This document shows, in pieces, positions 1 through 8,827 of a stretch of DNA of 47,186 nt. The stretch's first letter is position 1. Each line of letters starts with the position of its first letter. The notes beneath the pieces are model-generated. The model had not been told where the DNA came from. It saw only the letters and a program-made list of their open reading frames with translations, and made no database searches. Source of the DNA: Actinomycetota bacterium (lineage in GTDB: Bacteria; Actinomycetota; Rubrobacteria; Rubrobacterales; Rubrobacteraceae). The stretch covers positions 1 through 47,186 of the forward strand of contig SIRX01000152.1 of NCBI GenBank assembly GCA_004563715.1, written 5' to 3'. Both the position numbers and the translations under genes were made by a program.

Positions 1-2081
1 ACCACTACCCCCTGGCCCGCGGCGAGGTGAACCACATGGGCGAGGCGGTTGCCGTGGTGCTGGCCGACGGGCGCTACACGGCCCAGGACGCCCTGGAGCA
101 CATCGAGGTGGACTACGAGCCGCTGGACGTGGTCGTGGACATGGAGGCCGCGCTGGAGGACGGTGCGCCGCTCGTGCACGAGGACCTGGAGACCAACAAG
201 TCCTACGTGTGGCCGCTGGAAGTGGGCGACGTGGACGGCGCCTTCGAGCAGGCGGACGTGGTGGTCAGCGAGCGCTACATCCAGCAGCGCTTGATCCCGA
301 ACGCCATCGAGCCGCGGGCCGTGGTCTCTCAGCCAGACCCGGTGGGTGAGGGCGTGACCCTCTACAGCGCAACCCAGATCCCGCACATCCTGCGGACCGT
401 CCTCTCCGTGACGACGGGTATGCCGGACCAGAAGATCCGGGTCGTGGCGCCGGACGTGGGCGGGGGCTTCGGCTCCAAGCTCAACTTCTACGCCGAAGAG
501 GCGCTCGCTGCGGTGCTCGCCCGCAAGCTCGGCGCGCCAATCAAGTGGGTCGAGGATCGCTCGGAGAACTACGTGGCGACCATTCACGGGCGCGACCAGA
601 TCCAGGACATAGAGCTCGCCGCCACCAGCGATGGCAAGATCCTGGGTATGCGGGTGAACCTCCTGGCGGACATGGGCGCCTACATGCAGCTCGTTACGCC
701 CGGCATCCCGATCCTGGGCGCCTTTATGTACCCGGGCGTCTACGACTTCGGCGCCTACTCCTTTACCTGTACCGGGGTGTTTACGAACAAGACCCCGACC
801 GACGCCTACCGGGGGGCCGGACGGCCCGAGGCGGCCTACGCCATAGAGCGGATCATCAGCAGCCTCGCCCGCGAGCTGGAGATGGACCCGGTGGAGGTCC
901 GGCGCAAGAACTTCTACGAGCCGTTCGACGAGCCGACGGACACCCCGGCGGGCATCCAGTACGACTCGCTGAACCTGCAGATGGTGCTCGACCGGGCGCT
1001 GGAACTGGCGGACTATGAGGGCCTGCGCGAGGAGCAGCGCCGCCGCCGCGAGGAAGGCGACCCCGTCCAGCTCGGCATCGGGTTCTCGACCTACACCGAG
1101 ATTTGCGGCCTCGCCCCTTCCCAGGTGCTGGCCTCGTTGCGCTACGGCGCGCCCGGCTGGGAGGCCGCCACGGTGCGGATGTTCGCCTCCGGCAAGGTCG
1201 AGGTGGTGACCGGCACCTCGCCCCACGGCCAGGGCCACGAGACCTCCTGGTCCCAGATCGCCGCCGACGCCCTGGGCGTCACCCCCGACGACGTGGAGGT
1301 CATCCACGGCGACACGGCCTCCTCGCCCCACGGCCTCGATACCTACGGCTCGCGCAGCCTCCCCGTCGGCGGCGTCGCCGTACACCTGGCGGCCGAGAAG
1401 GTCGCCGACAAGGCCAAGAAGATAGCGGCGCACATGCTCGAAGCCTCCGAGGACGACCTGGAGTTCGAGGGGGGCAAGTTCAGCGTCGCCGGCTCCCCCG
1501 ACCAGAACGTCACCATCCAGGACGTGGCGGCGACGGCTTTCGGGGGTATCAACCTCCCGGAGGGGATGGAGCCGGGCCTCACCGCCGACTACTTCTACGA
1601 CCCGCCCAACTTCGTGTTCCCGTTCGGGGCGCACATCTGCGTGACCGAGGTGGACACCGAGACCGGCAAGGTAAAGGTCCGGGACTACTTCGGGGTGGAC
1701 GACTGCGGGCCGGTGATCAACCCGATCATCGTGGACGGCCAGGTCCACGGCGGCATCGCCCAGGGCATCGCCCAGGCCCTCTACGAGGAGGCCATCTACG
1801 ACGAGGACGGCACCCTCATCACCGGCTCGATGGTGGACTACATGATCCCCGGCGCGCCCGAGCTGCCGAACTACACCCTGGACCGCACGGTGACCCCCTC
1901 GCCCTCGAACCCGATGGGCGTAAAGGGCATCGGCGAGGCCGGGACCATCGGGTCCCCGCCGGCGGTCATCAACGCGGTGATAGACGCCCTGGAGCCGCTC
2001 GGGGTGACGCACATAGACATGCCGGCCTCCCCGATGAGGGTGTGGCAGGCTATCCAGGAAGCCCGGGGAGGTGAGGCGTAA
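1..2081 (+). CDS. coxL: Form II CoxL-type molybdopterin hydroxylase large subunit (5' partial)
   Basis: Large Mo-cofactor subunit of a CO dehydrogenase/xanthine-dehydrogenase family enzyme, cut by the window edge. The frame is open from base 3, so the GTG at 27 is not the real start; about 692 residues are visible of a family usually near 780-800. A GGGFGSK motif is encoded at 459-479, the active-site loop reads AYRGAGR at 804-824, and GIGEAG near 1925-1943 carries the conserved catalytic Glu. From family knowledge, AYRGAGR marks form II CoxL, while proven CO oxidisers (form I) have AYRCSFR with a Cu-binding Cys. The true substrate is therefore uncertain. It heads the visible operon, and its TAA overlaps the coxM start (TAATG). 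Confidence 0.93.
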   Translation, partial: HYPLARGEVNHMGEAVAVVLADGRYTAQDALEHIEVDYEPLDVVVDMEAALEDGAPLVHEDLETNKSYVWPLEVGDVDGAFEQADVVVSERYIQQRLIPNAIEPRAVVSQPDPVGEGVTLYSATQIPHILRTVLSVTTGMPDQKIRVVAPDVGGGFGSKLNFYAEEALAAVLARKLGAPIKWVEDRSENYVATIHGRDQIQDIELAATSDGKILGMRVNLLADMGAYMQLVTPGIPILGAFMYPGVYDFGAYSFTCTGVFTNKTPTDAYRGAGRPEAAYAIERIISSLARELEMDPVEVRRKNFYEPFDEPTDTPAGIQYDSLNLQMVLDRALELADYEGLREEQRRRREEGDPVQLGIGFSTYTEICGLAPSQVLASLRYGAPGWEAATVRMFASGKVEVVTGTSPHGQGHETSWSQIAADALGVTPDDVEVIHGDTASSPHGLDTYGSRSLPVGGVAVHLAAEKVADKAKKIAAHMLEASEDDLEFEGGKFSVAGSPDQNVTIQDVAATAFGGINLPEGMEPGLTADYFYDPPNFVFPFGAHICVTEVDTETGKVKVRDYFGVDDCGPVINPIIVDGQVHGGIAQGIAQALYEEAIYDEDGTLITGSMVDYMIPGAPELPNYTLDRTVTPSPSNPMGVKGIGEAGTIGSPPAVINAVIDALEPLGVTHIDMPASPMRVWQAIQEARGGEA

Positions 2082-2932
2082 TGTATCCGGTTCCCTTCGA
2101 CTACGAGGTCGCCGAGTCGGTGGACCACGCCATCGAGCTGCTCGGCGAGCGCGGGGAGGACGCCAAGCTGCTGGCCGGCGGGCACTCCCTGATCCCGCTG
2201 CTGAGGTTGCGGCTCGCCGCCCCTACGGTCCTTATCGACCTGGGGCGCCTGGACGACCTGAACTACGTCCGGGATGAGGGCGACCACCTCGCCATCGGCG
2301 CCCTGACCCGCCACCGCCAGGTCCACAACGACGAGCTTGTAAACGAGCACTGCGGCATCCTCGCCTACACGGCGGGGCTCCTGGGCGACCCCTCGGTCCA
2401 GCACCGGGGGACCATCGGCGGGGCTGTCTCCCACGGTGACCCCTCCGGCGACCTCCCGAGCGTCATAACGGCGCTCGAAGGCGAGATGGTCATTAAAGGC
2501 CCCGGCGGCGAGCGCACCGTAGCCGCCGCCGACTTCTTCCTGGATTACCTCTACACGGCGCTGGAGCCGCAGGAGGTGGTGACCGAGGTCCGGGTCCCCA
2601 AGCTGGGCGCGAACACCGGCTGGTCCTACAAGAAGTTCAGCCGCCGCTCCCAGGACTGGGCGATGGTCGGCGTCGCCGCCGTCGTGGAGAAGGACAACGG
2701 CAGCATCGGCTCGGCCCGCGTGGCGCTCACCAGCATGGGCTCCACGCCCATCCGGGCCACGGCCGTCGAGCAGGCGCTCTCGGGCGCGAGCCCGAACGCC
2801 GTCGCGGAGGCGGCCCAGTCCGCCGACGAGGGGACGAACCCTGCCTCGGACGGCGCGGCCACGGCCGATTTCCGGCGCCACCTGGCGCGGGTGTGGACCC
2901 GCCGGGCGGTCGAGGAGGCCCTGGGCCGTTGA
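2081..2932 (+). CDS. coxM: CoxM-type FAD-binding medium subunit
   Basis: 283-residue FAD subunit that passes electrons from the Mo/Fe-S subunits to the acceptor. The N-terminal FAD-binding motif AGGHSLIP lies near residues 31-38. The second flavin motif is TIGG followed by a variant (GAVSHGDPSGDLPS, near residues 110-125) of the common TIGGNIAHADPAADLP. Length matches the family. The ATG overlaps the coxL stop by one base. The order coxL-coxM differs from the classic coxM-S-L order, and no 2Fe-2S coxS lies downstream, so coxS is probably upstream of the window. Confidence 0.94.
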   Translation: MYPVPFDYEVAESVDHAIELLGERGEDAKLLAGGHSLIPLLRLRLAAPTVLIDLGRLDDLNYVRDEGDHLAIGALTRHRQVHNDELVNEHCGILAYTAGLLGDPSVQHRGTIGGAVSHGDPSGDLPSVITALEGEMVIKGPGGERTVAAADFFLDYLYTALEPQEVVTEVRVPKLGANTGWSYKKFSRRSQDWAMVGVAAVVEKDNGSIGSARVALTSMGSTPIRATAVEQALSGASPNAVAEAAQSADEGTNPASDGAATADFRRHLARVWTRRAVEEALGR

Positions 2933-3861
2933 CCGGAGCCACGGAAGAACGCCGGGGGGCATTGCCCTCCGGCGTTTCTCGTTCTCAGGACCTCCGGAAA
3001 AAGCTTCGGGAGGAGAGCTATCTGGCCGGTGCGGGGCTCTCCACGGCGATCTTCCTGGCCCTCAAGCTGGGTAGGCCGCTGTTCCTGGAGGGCGAGGCCG
3101 GGGTCGGCAAGACCGAGGTGGCGAAGGTCCTCTCCCGGATGCTGGAGACGCCCCTGATCCGGCTGCAGTGCTACGAGGGCATAGACGTCTACCAGGCCGT
3201 CTACGAGTGGGACTACCCCCGCCAGCTGCTCCACATCCGCACGGCGGAGGCGTTCGGCGCCGACGCGGACCGCAAGCGCTTCGAGGACGAGCTCTACACC
3301 CGGCGCTTTCTGGTCAGCCGACCGCTGTTGCAGGCGCTGGAGCACGAGGGGCCGATGCCGCCGGTGCTCCTCATAGACGAGGTGGACCGGGCTGACGACG
3401 AGTTCGAGGCGTTTCTGCTGGAGATACTGTCGGACTTCGCGATCACGGTCCCCGAGCTCGGCACCATCGAGGCCGCCCGGCCGCCAATCGCCATCATCAC
3501 CTCGAACCGGACCCGCGAGGTGCACGACGCCCTCAAGCGCCGTTGCCTGTACTTCTACATAGACCACCCGGATCTCGAACGGGAGGTCGAGATCGTGCGC
3601 CTGCGCGTCCCCGGCGCGGATGAGCGCCTCGCCCGGCAGGTGGCCGAGGCCGTCCAACGCCTGCGGGAAATGGACCTGTACAAGCCCCCCGGCGTCGCCG
3701 AGACCCTGGACTGGACCGAGGCGCTCGTGGCCCTCGGCGCGAAGGAGCTGGACGAGAGGCTCATAGAGGCCACGCTGGGCTCGGTGGTCAAGTACCGCGA
3801 GGACCAGCAGCGGGCGCTCGGGGCCGCCCTGAGCCTCCTCTCGGGGGGCGGCGGTGCCTGA
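2929..3861 (+). CDS. coxD: CoxD-like MoxR AAA+ ATPase
   Basis: AAA+ ATPase of the MoxR/CoxD type. In the cox system CoxD works with CoxE as a chaperone-like pair in active-site maturation (family knowledge). Walker A GEAGVGKT, Walker B LLIDEVD and a sensor/arginine region (ITSNRTRE, KRRC) are all present. I chose TTG at 2929 as start because it overlaps the coxM stop (TTGA) and has a GAGGAGG Shine-Dalgarno at 2912-2918. This gives 310 residues. The frame also stays open back to a GTG at 2893, inside coxM, with no better ribosome site. Confidence 0.9.
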   Translation: MTGATEERRGALPSGVSRSQDLRKKLREESYLAGAGLSTAIFLALKLGRPLFLEGEAGVGKTEVAKVLSRMLETPLIRLQCYEGIDVYQAVYEWDYPRQLLHIRTAEAFGADADRKRFEDELYTRRFLVSRPLLQALEHEGPMPPVLLIDEVDRADDEFEAFLLEILSDFAITVPELGTIEAARPPIAIITSNRTREVHDALKRRCLYFYIDHPDLEREVEIVRLRVPGADERLARQVAEAVQRLREMDLYKPPGVAETLDWTEALVALGAKELDERLIEATLGSVVKYREDQQRALGAALSLLSGGGGA

Positions 3862-5014
3862 GACAGTGTCCCCGCCAGCGTCGGAGGCCCCCGTGCTGGA
3901 GGCGGCGGTCGCCTTCGGGCGCCTCTTGTGCCGGGCCGGCCTCGCCGCCGGGACCGACCGGGTGGTGGAGTTCGCCCGCGCCCTCGAAGAGCTGGACGTG
4001 ACCCGCCGGGAGGATATGTACTGGGCGGGCCGGGTCACGCTCTGCTCCCGGCCGGAGGACCTGGAGCCCTACGACCGGGCGTTCGAGGCTTTCTGGGAGG
4101 GCCGGGAGAGGGCGCGGCCCTTACGGCAACCGAAGATGCGCCTGGAGGTCTCCGTGGAGGACTCCGTGCAGCCGCCCAAGAAGTCCGTGGAGAAGGACCC
4201 GGCGGGCGAGGAGGCGGTGCGGCTGCGCTACAGCCCGGTGGACGTGCTGCGCGCCAAGGACTTCGCCCTCTACACCGCCGAGGAGTTCGCCGAGCTGCAC
4301 AAGCTGCTGGCGGACCTGAGCTTCTCCGGGGCGCTGCGCCGGAGCCGGCGGCTCGAGCCCGCCCCGCGCGGCCGCCACGACCCGCGCCGCACGCTGCGCG
4401 GCGCCCTGCGTACGGGGGGCGAGCCCCTGCGCCACCGCTTCCGCAAGGCCCGCCGCCGGCCCCGGAGGGTGGTCTTTCTCTGCGACATCTCCGGCTCGAT
4501 GTCCTCCTACAGCCGGGTGTTGCTGCGCCTGCTGCACGCCGGCGTCGTCTCCGGGGAGCCGGTGGAGGCGTTCGTGATGGGCACGAGGCTCACCCGGGTG
4601 ACGCGGGAGCTGGCGAGCCGCGACCCGGACCGGGCCTTCGGGGAGGCGGCCGGGACGGTGCGCGACTGGTCCGGGGGGACGCGGCTGGGGGACACGATCA
4701 AGGAGTTCGTGGATCGCTGGGGGCAGCGCGGCATGGCGCGCGGAGCGGTCGTGGTGATCCTCTCCGACGGCTGGGACCGGGGGGACGTGGCGGTGCTCGC
4801 CGAGCAGATGCGGCGCATAAAGCGGCTGGCCCACAGGGTCATCTGGGTGAACCCCCTGAAGGCCGCCCCCGGCTACCAGCCGCTCGCGAAGGGCATGGCC
4901 GCCGCCCTGCCCTACGTGGACGTTTTTCTCTCGGGGCACAACTTCGAATCTTTAGAGGAGCTGGCCGTCACCGTGGCCGGGGCGGTCGGGGACCGGCAAG
5001 GAGGTGCGGGATGA
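3854..5014 (+). CDS. coxE: CoxE-like von Willebrand factor A domain protein
   Basis: 386-residue VWA protein, the usual partner of MoxR/CoxD ATPases. The MIDAS motif is visible as DISGSMSS near residue 215, followed by the conserved Thr in GGTRLGD and by LSDGWDRGD. The middle (about residues 150-205) is Arg-rich and probably flexible. The GTG start overlaps the coxD stop by 8 bases, which implies translational coupling. From family knowledge the CoxD-CoxE pair helps install the active-site cluster after the apo-enzyme folds. In a form II operon that exact chemistry is unproven. Confidence 0.9.
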   Translation: MPETVSPPASEAPVLEAAVAFGRLLCRAGLAAGTDRVVEFARALEELDVTRREDMYWAGRVTLCSRPEDLEPYDRAFEAFWEGRERARPLRQPKMRLEVSVEDSVQPPKKSVEKDPAGEEAVRLRYSPVDVLRAKDFALYTAEEFAELHKLLADLSFSGALRRSRRLEPAPRGRHDPRRTLRGALRTGGEPLRHRFRKARRRPRRVVFLCDISGSMSSYSRVLLRLLHAGVVSGEPVEAFVMGTRLTRVTRELASRDPDRAFGEAAGTVRDWSGGTRLGDTIKEFVDRWGQRGMARGAVVVILSDGWDRGDVAVLAEQMRRIKRLAHRVIWVNPLKAAPGYQPLAKGMAAALPYVDVFLSGHNFESLEELAVTVAGAVGDRQGGAG

Positions 5015-5325
5015 ACCCGGTAGTCGAGAAGGTCGCCGAGTGGCGCGAGCAAGACAGGCAGGCCGCGCTCGCCACGGTCGTAAAGGTCGAGCGTTCGGGG
5101 CCGCTGGGACCGGGGACCTCGATGGCCGTGAGCGAGGACGGGCAGGTCGTCGGCTCCGTCAGCGGCGGGTGCGTCGAGCCCGCGGTCTTCGAGGAGGCTA
5201 TGGGGACCATCGAGACCGGCGAGCCGAAGCTCCTTACCTACGGCATCTCGGACGATGAGGCGTTCGGCGTGGGGCTGACCTGCGGCGGGATCATCCACAT
5301 CTTCGTCGAGAAGGTGGATTGGTGA
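5011..5325 (+). CDS. XdhC/CoxI N-terminal-domain protein
   Basis: A 104-residue protein made of the XdhC/CoxI N-terminal domain alone, with the conserved SVSGGCVEP motif and a second Cys in LTCGG. XdhC proteins bind Mo-cofactor and help sulfurate and insert it into hydroxylases of this class. ATG at 5011 overlaps the coxE stop (ATGA) and follows an AAGGAGGTG ribosome site at 4998-5006. The Rossmann half usually fused to this domain is in the next gene, so the two may act as a split XdhC pair. Confidence 0.85.
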   Translation: MNPVVEKVAEWREQDRQAALATVVKVERSGPLGPGTSMAVSEDGQVVGSVSGGCVEPAVFEEAMGTIETGEPKLLTYGISDDEAFGVGLTCGGIIHIFVEKVDW

Positions 5326-6134
5326 TGGGCGAGCTGCTCGCCCGCTGGCGCGCGGCGCTCCGGGAGCAGTCGCCCGTCGCCGTGGCGACGGTTGTAGAAG
5401 GGCCGCAGGGTGTGGTTGGCGGGAAGGTTCTCGTTACGCCCGAGGAGCACGTTGGGACGCTGGATAACCGCGACCTGGACAAGGCCGTGGTCGAGACAGC
5501 CCGCGGGCTGCTGGAGGGCGGGCGCACGGAGACCGTGCATTTCGGTCCGCGCGGCCAGCGGCGCATGGAGGACGTGGCGGTCTTTATCCAGTCCTTCGCC
5601 CCGCCGCCCCGGATGTACGTCTTCGGGGCCATAGACTTCGCCAGCGCCGTCGCCCGGACCGGCAAGTTCATGGGCTACCGGGTGACGGTCTGCGACGCCC
5701 GGCCCGTATTCGCCACCCGCGAGCGGTTCCCGACGGCCGACGAGGTCGTCGTCGCCTGGCCCGACGAGTTCCTCAAGACCGCCGAGGTGGACCGGCGCAG
5801 CGTGATCTGCGTCCTCACCCATGACCCCAAGTTCGACGTGCCGGTGCTCAAGGAGGCGCTCAAGACCGAGGCGGGTTACATCGGGGCGATGGGCAGCCGC
5901 CGCACCCACGACGACCGGACGGCCCGGCTCAGAGAGGAGGGCGTAACGGAGGAGGAGCTATCGCGCGTCGCGAGCCCCATCGGGCTGGACATCGGGGCCC
6001 GCACCCCGGAGGAGACGGCTATCGCCATCGCGGCGGAGGTCATCGCGCTGCGCACCGGGCACTCGGGGGGGCGGCTCGCGGACCGGAGCGGCCCGATCCA
6101 CGCCCCCGAGGCCGGGGTCCGGGAGGGCGCGTGA
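5325..6134 (+). CDS. XdhC-family protein with C-terminal Rossmann domain
   Basis: 269 residues. The C-terminal two-thirds is the XdhC Rossmann domain (FGAIDFA, then CDARPVFATRERFP, THDPKFD and GYIGAMGSRRTH). The first 90 residues look like a second, degenerate XdhC N-domain: where the previous protein has SGGCVE this one has DNRDLD, so the conserved Cys is missing. ATG at 5325 overlaps the previous stop (TGATG). A TTG at 5319 is an alternative start. Expected role is Mo-cofactor maturation or delivery for the CoxL subunit, probably together with the small XdhC protein just upstream. Confidence 0.87.
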   Translation: MGELLARWRAALREQSPVAVATVVEGPQGVVGGKVLVTPEEHVGTLDNRDLDKAVVETARGLLEGGRTETVHFGPRGQRRMEDVAVFIQSFAPPPRMYVFGAIDFASAVARTGKFMGYRVTVCDARPVFATRERFPTADEVVVAWPDEFLKTAEVDRRSVICVLTHDPKFDVPVLKEALKTEAGYIGAMGSRRTHDDRTARLREEGVTEEELSRVASPIGLDIGARTPEETAIAIAAEVIALRTGHSGGRLADRSGPIHAPEAGVREGA

Positions 6135-6147
6135 TGCCCCGGGCGCG

Positions 6148-6783
6148 ATGCCGGGCTTGACCGGCGTCTCGGCCGTCCTGCTCGCCGCCGGGGCCGGGAG
6201 CCGGTTCGGGGGTGGCAAGCTGCTGTCCCCGTACCGGGGCCGGGCCCTCGTCGAAGCTACGCTCTCGGGTCTGCGCGGCGCCCCGGTGGATGAGATAATC
6301 GTGGTCGTCGGGAAGGAGGCGGAGGAGCTGCGGCGGGTGTGCGAGCCTTACGGGGTGCGAACCCTGGAGAACCCGGAGTGGGAAGCGGGCATGTCCACCT
6401 CGGTCCGGGCCGGCCTGGAGGCCCTGGGGCCCGGGACGGAGGCCGCGGCCGTCCTGCTCGCGGACCAGCCGCTCGTCGGAGCGGAGGCCGTCGCCCGGCT
6501 CGTCGCGGCCCACGAGGCGGGGGCGGAGGTGGCGGTCGCGACCTACGGCGGCGCGCCGCGCAACCCGGTACTCTTCGCCCGGGAGGTCTGGCCGCTCTTG
6601 CAGAGCGAGCTTTCGGGGGACGAGGGGGCGCGGGGGTTTATCCGGCGACACCCGGAGCTGGTGACGGAGGTACCCTGCGAAGACGTGGCCGACCCGGCGG
6701 ACGTGGACACCGCCGAAGACCTCGAACGTCTGGAAAAACGCGCGACCGCACGAGTCGCGCCCGGCAGAAGGAGGAGCTGTTGA
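6148..6783 (+). CDS. mocA: MocA-like molybdenum cofactor cytidylyltransferase
   Basis: 211-residue MobA/MocA-fold nucleotidyltransferase. The N-terminal LLAAGAGSRFGGGKLL is the nucleotide-binding loop, followed by NPEWEAGMSTSV and LLADQPLV, all typical of MocA. MocA makes molybdopterin cytosine dinucleotide, the cofactor form used by CoxL-type enzymes, so its place in this operon fits. The last 20 or so residues (RATARVAPGRRRSC) are Arg-rich and may be unstructured. Its TGA overlaps the TTG start of the following coxG. A TTG at 6157 is a possible alternative start. Confidence 0.88.
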   Translation: MPGLTGVSAVLLAAGAGSRFGGGKLLSPYRGRALVEATLSGLRGAPVDEIIVVVGKEAEELRRVCEPYGVRTLENPEWEAGMSTSVRAGLEALGPGTEAAAVLLADQPLVGAEAVARLVAAHEAGAEVAVATYGGAPRNPVLFAREVWPLLQSELSGDEGARGFIRRHPELVTEVPCEDVADPADVDTAEDLERLEKRATARVAPGRRRSC

Positions 6784-7220
6784 AGCTGGAGAACGAGTTT
6801 ACCGTCAACTCCCCCATAGAGCGGGTCTGGGAGGCCATGCTGGACCTCGAAGAGGTCACGCCGTGTCTGCCCGGGGCGCAGCTCACCGAGCAGGTGGGCG
6901 ACGAGTACCGGGGTACGATGACGATCAAGATGGGCCCCATCACCCAGAAGTACAACGGCACGGTCAGCATCGAGGAGACCGATCCGGAGAGCCACCGGGC
7001 GGTTATCAAGGCGGAGGGCAAGGACCAGCGGGGACAGGGCATGGCCTCGGCGACCATCACGTCCACCCTCAGCGAGGACGGGGGCGACAGCACCCACGTG
7101 CGCGTCGAGACCGACATGCACCTCTCGGGCCGGGTGGCCCAGTTCGGGCGGGGCGTCCACCGGGACGTGGCCTCGAAGGTCATGGGGCAGTTCGCCGACT
7201 GCCTGGAGAGGAAGCTCTAG
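6780..7220 (+). CDS. coxG: CoxG-like SRPBCC protein, unanchored copy
   Basis: 146-residue CoxG family protein (START/SRPBCC lipid-binding fold). It opens KLENEFTVNSPIERVWEAM and carries the LPGA and GTMTIKMGPITQKYNG segments typical of the family. TTG at 6780 is chosen because an AAGGAGGAG ribosome site lies at 6769-6777 and the codon overlaps the mocA stop. It is about 60% identical by eye to the next gene over its whole length, so the pair is a tandem duplication. Unlike the next copy it ends right after the fold. CoxG proteins are known to recruit CO dehydrogenase or quinone at the membrane. Confidence 0.88.
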   Translation: MKLENEFTVNSPIERVWEAMLDLEEVTPCLPGAQLTEQVGDEYRGTMTIKMGPITQKYNGTVSIEETDPESHRAVIKAEGKDQRGQGMASATITSTLSEDGGDSTHVRVETDMHLSGRVAQFGRGVHRDVASKVMGQFADCLERKL

Positions 7221-7244
7221 GAGAGAGAACCGCGGGAGGCGCAG

Positions 7245-7946
7245 GTGAAGCTGGAGAACGAGTTTACGGTAGACGCGCCGGTAGGCGAGGCTTGGGACGT
7301 GATGCTGGACCTGGAGCGGGTGACGCCCTGTTTACCCGGGGCCCGGCTCACCGAGCAGGAGGGGGACGAGTACCGGGGCACGATGACGGTCCGGCTCGGC
7401 CCCGTCAAGCAGGAGTACGCCGGTACCGTCAAGATCGAGGAGGCCGACGAGGCGAGCCACCGGGCCGTGCTCAGGGCCGACGGCAAGGACAAGAGAGGAC
7501 AGGGAACGGCCTCGGCCACGATAACCTCGACCATGAGCGAGGAGAACGGCGGTACCCGGGTAAAGGTCGAGACCGACATGCAGCTCACCGGCCGGGCCGC
7601 CCAGTTCGGACGCGGCGTGCAGCAGGACGTGGCGGCGAAGCTCCTGAACCAGTTCGCCGACTGCCTGGAAAAGGAGATCCTGGGCGAGAACGTCCCGGAA
7701 CCGGAGGAGCCGGAGGAACCCGAGGTAGCTCCCGCCGAAGCGGGGACCGCCGAGGCCAACGGCGCAGCGTCCGAGGAGCCGGAGGAGCCGCCCCGGCGCC
7801 GGATCATCCAGCACGACGAAGAGGTCGAGCCACTGGACCTCGGGGCCGCGAGCTACGAGGCGGTCCTGAAGCGGGTGGCCCCGGTCGCCGCGGGCGCGCT
7901 GCTGGTGGCGGTCGTGATCTGGCTGGCCCGGCGGCGCAAGAGCTGA
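7245..7946 (+). CDS. coxG: CoxG-like SRPBCC protein with acidic linker and C-terminal membrane anchor
   Basis: 233 residues. Residues 1-145 repeat the CoxG fold of the previous gene (KLENEFTVDAPVGEAWDVM). Residues about 146-205 are an acidic, Pro/Glu-rich linker (PEPEEPEEPEV). Residues about 209-228 form one hydrophobic helix (VAPVAAGALLVAVVIWLA) ended by RRRK, a tail-anchor arrangement. The start is GTG after GGGAGG. This copy could tether the Mo enzyme or its electron acceptor to the inner face of the membrane; that is inference from topology. It is the last gene of the operon and converges with the SDR gene. Confidence 0.88.
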   Translation: MKLENEFTVDAPVGEAWDVMLDLERVTPCLPGARLTEQEGDEYRGTMTVRLGPVKQEYAGTVKIEEADEASHRAVLRADGKDKRGQGTASATITSTMSEENGGTRVKVETDMQLTGRAAQFGRGVQQDVAAKLLNQFADCLEKEILGENVPEPEEPEEPEVAPAEAGTAEANGAASEEPEEPPRRRIIQHDEEVEPLDLGAASYEAVLKRVAPVAAGALLVAVVIWLARRRKS

Positions 7947-7976
7947 TCCGGAAAGCGGGCCAGACCTACCCGGCGC

Positions 7977-8747
7977 CTACTGGGCCACGTAGCCGCCGTC
8001 GGCCGCCAGGGCCTGGCCGGTAACGAACGAGGAGGCGTCCGAGCACAACCAGACGGTGGCCTCGGCGATCTCCTCCGACCGGCCCATGTGGCCTATGGGG
8101 TGCAGGGCGGAGATCTGGGCCATCACCTCCGGGTGGGCGCCCGCCTCCACGCCGCGCTCCATGACCATCGGCGTCTCTATAAAGCCGGGGCAGACGGCGT
8201 TTACCCGGACGCCCCGGGCGGAGTTTTCCAGGGCGGCCACCTTTGTCAGGCCGACGACGCCGTGCTTGGCGGCGGTGTAGGCCGGGGCGTTGGCGAAGCC
8301 CACGAGCCCCAGGATGGACGCGACGTTGACGATCACGCCGCCGCCGTTCTCCAGCATGCGCGGGATCTCGCTCTTCATGCACCGGTACACGCCGGTGAGG
8401 TTGACCGCCAGCACCCGGTCCCACACCTCGTCCGGATACTCGGCCAGGGGAGCCAGGACGCCCTCGATGCCGGCGTTGTTCACCGCGCAGTGCAGCCGCC
8501 CGTAGGTCTCGACCGCCGCGTCCACGAGCGATTCGACCTCCTCGGCCCGCGAGACGTCGGCTTTTACGAACGCGGCTTCACCCCCGGCCTCTTCGACCAG
8601 ACGGACGGTCTCCTCGCCGCCCTCGGCAGCCACGTCGGAGACGACCACCCTCGCGCCCTCCCGGGCGGCGACGAGGGCCACGGCCCGTCCTATGCCCGAG
8701 GCGGCCCCTGTGGCCAGCAGCGTCTTGTCCTCCAGAAGTCCCGGCAT
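7977..8747 (-). CDS. SDR-family NAD(P)-dependent oxidoreductase
   Basis: 256-residue classical short-chain dehydrogenase/reductase. It has TGAASGIG for cofactor binding near residue 13, NNAG, the catalytic Ser in NVASILG and YTAAK as the Tyr-Lys pair, and ends with a typical GQALAADGGY segment. Asp in VVSDVA after beta-2 suggests NAD(H) preference. ATG at 8747 follows a GGAGG ribosome site. The substrate cannot be read from the sequence. The upstream region contains a TGATCA dyad also found near the flavodoxin cassette at 24983-25001. Confidence 0.9.
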   Translation of the reverse strand: MPGLLEDKTLLATGAASGIGRAVALVAAREGARVVVSDVAAEGGEETVRLVEEAGGEAAFVKADVSRAEEVESLVDAAVETYGRLHCAVNNAGIEGVLAPLAEYPDEVWDRVLAVNLTGVYRCMKSEIPRMLENGGGVIVNVASILGLVGFANAPAYTAAKHGVVGLTKVAALENSARGVRVNAVCPGFIETPMVMERGVEAGAHPEVMAQISALHPIGHMGRSEEIAEATVWLCSDASSFVTGQALAADGGYVAQ

Positions 8748-8827
8748 TCAGCCTCCTTCGTCAGGTTCTCTCCAGGCTCACCTTACCCGCCGGGGCCCGA
8801 CGTTCCATGAGCAATCTGGGATAGATT

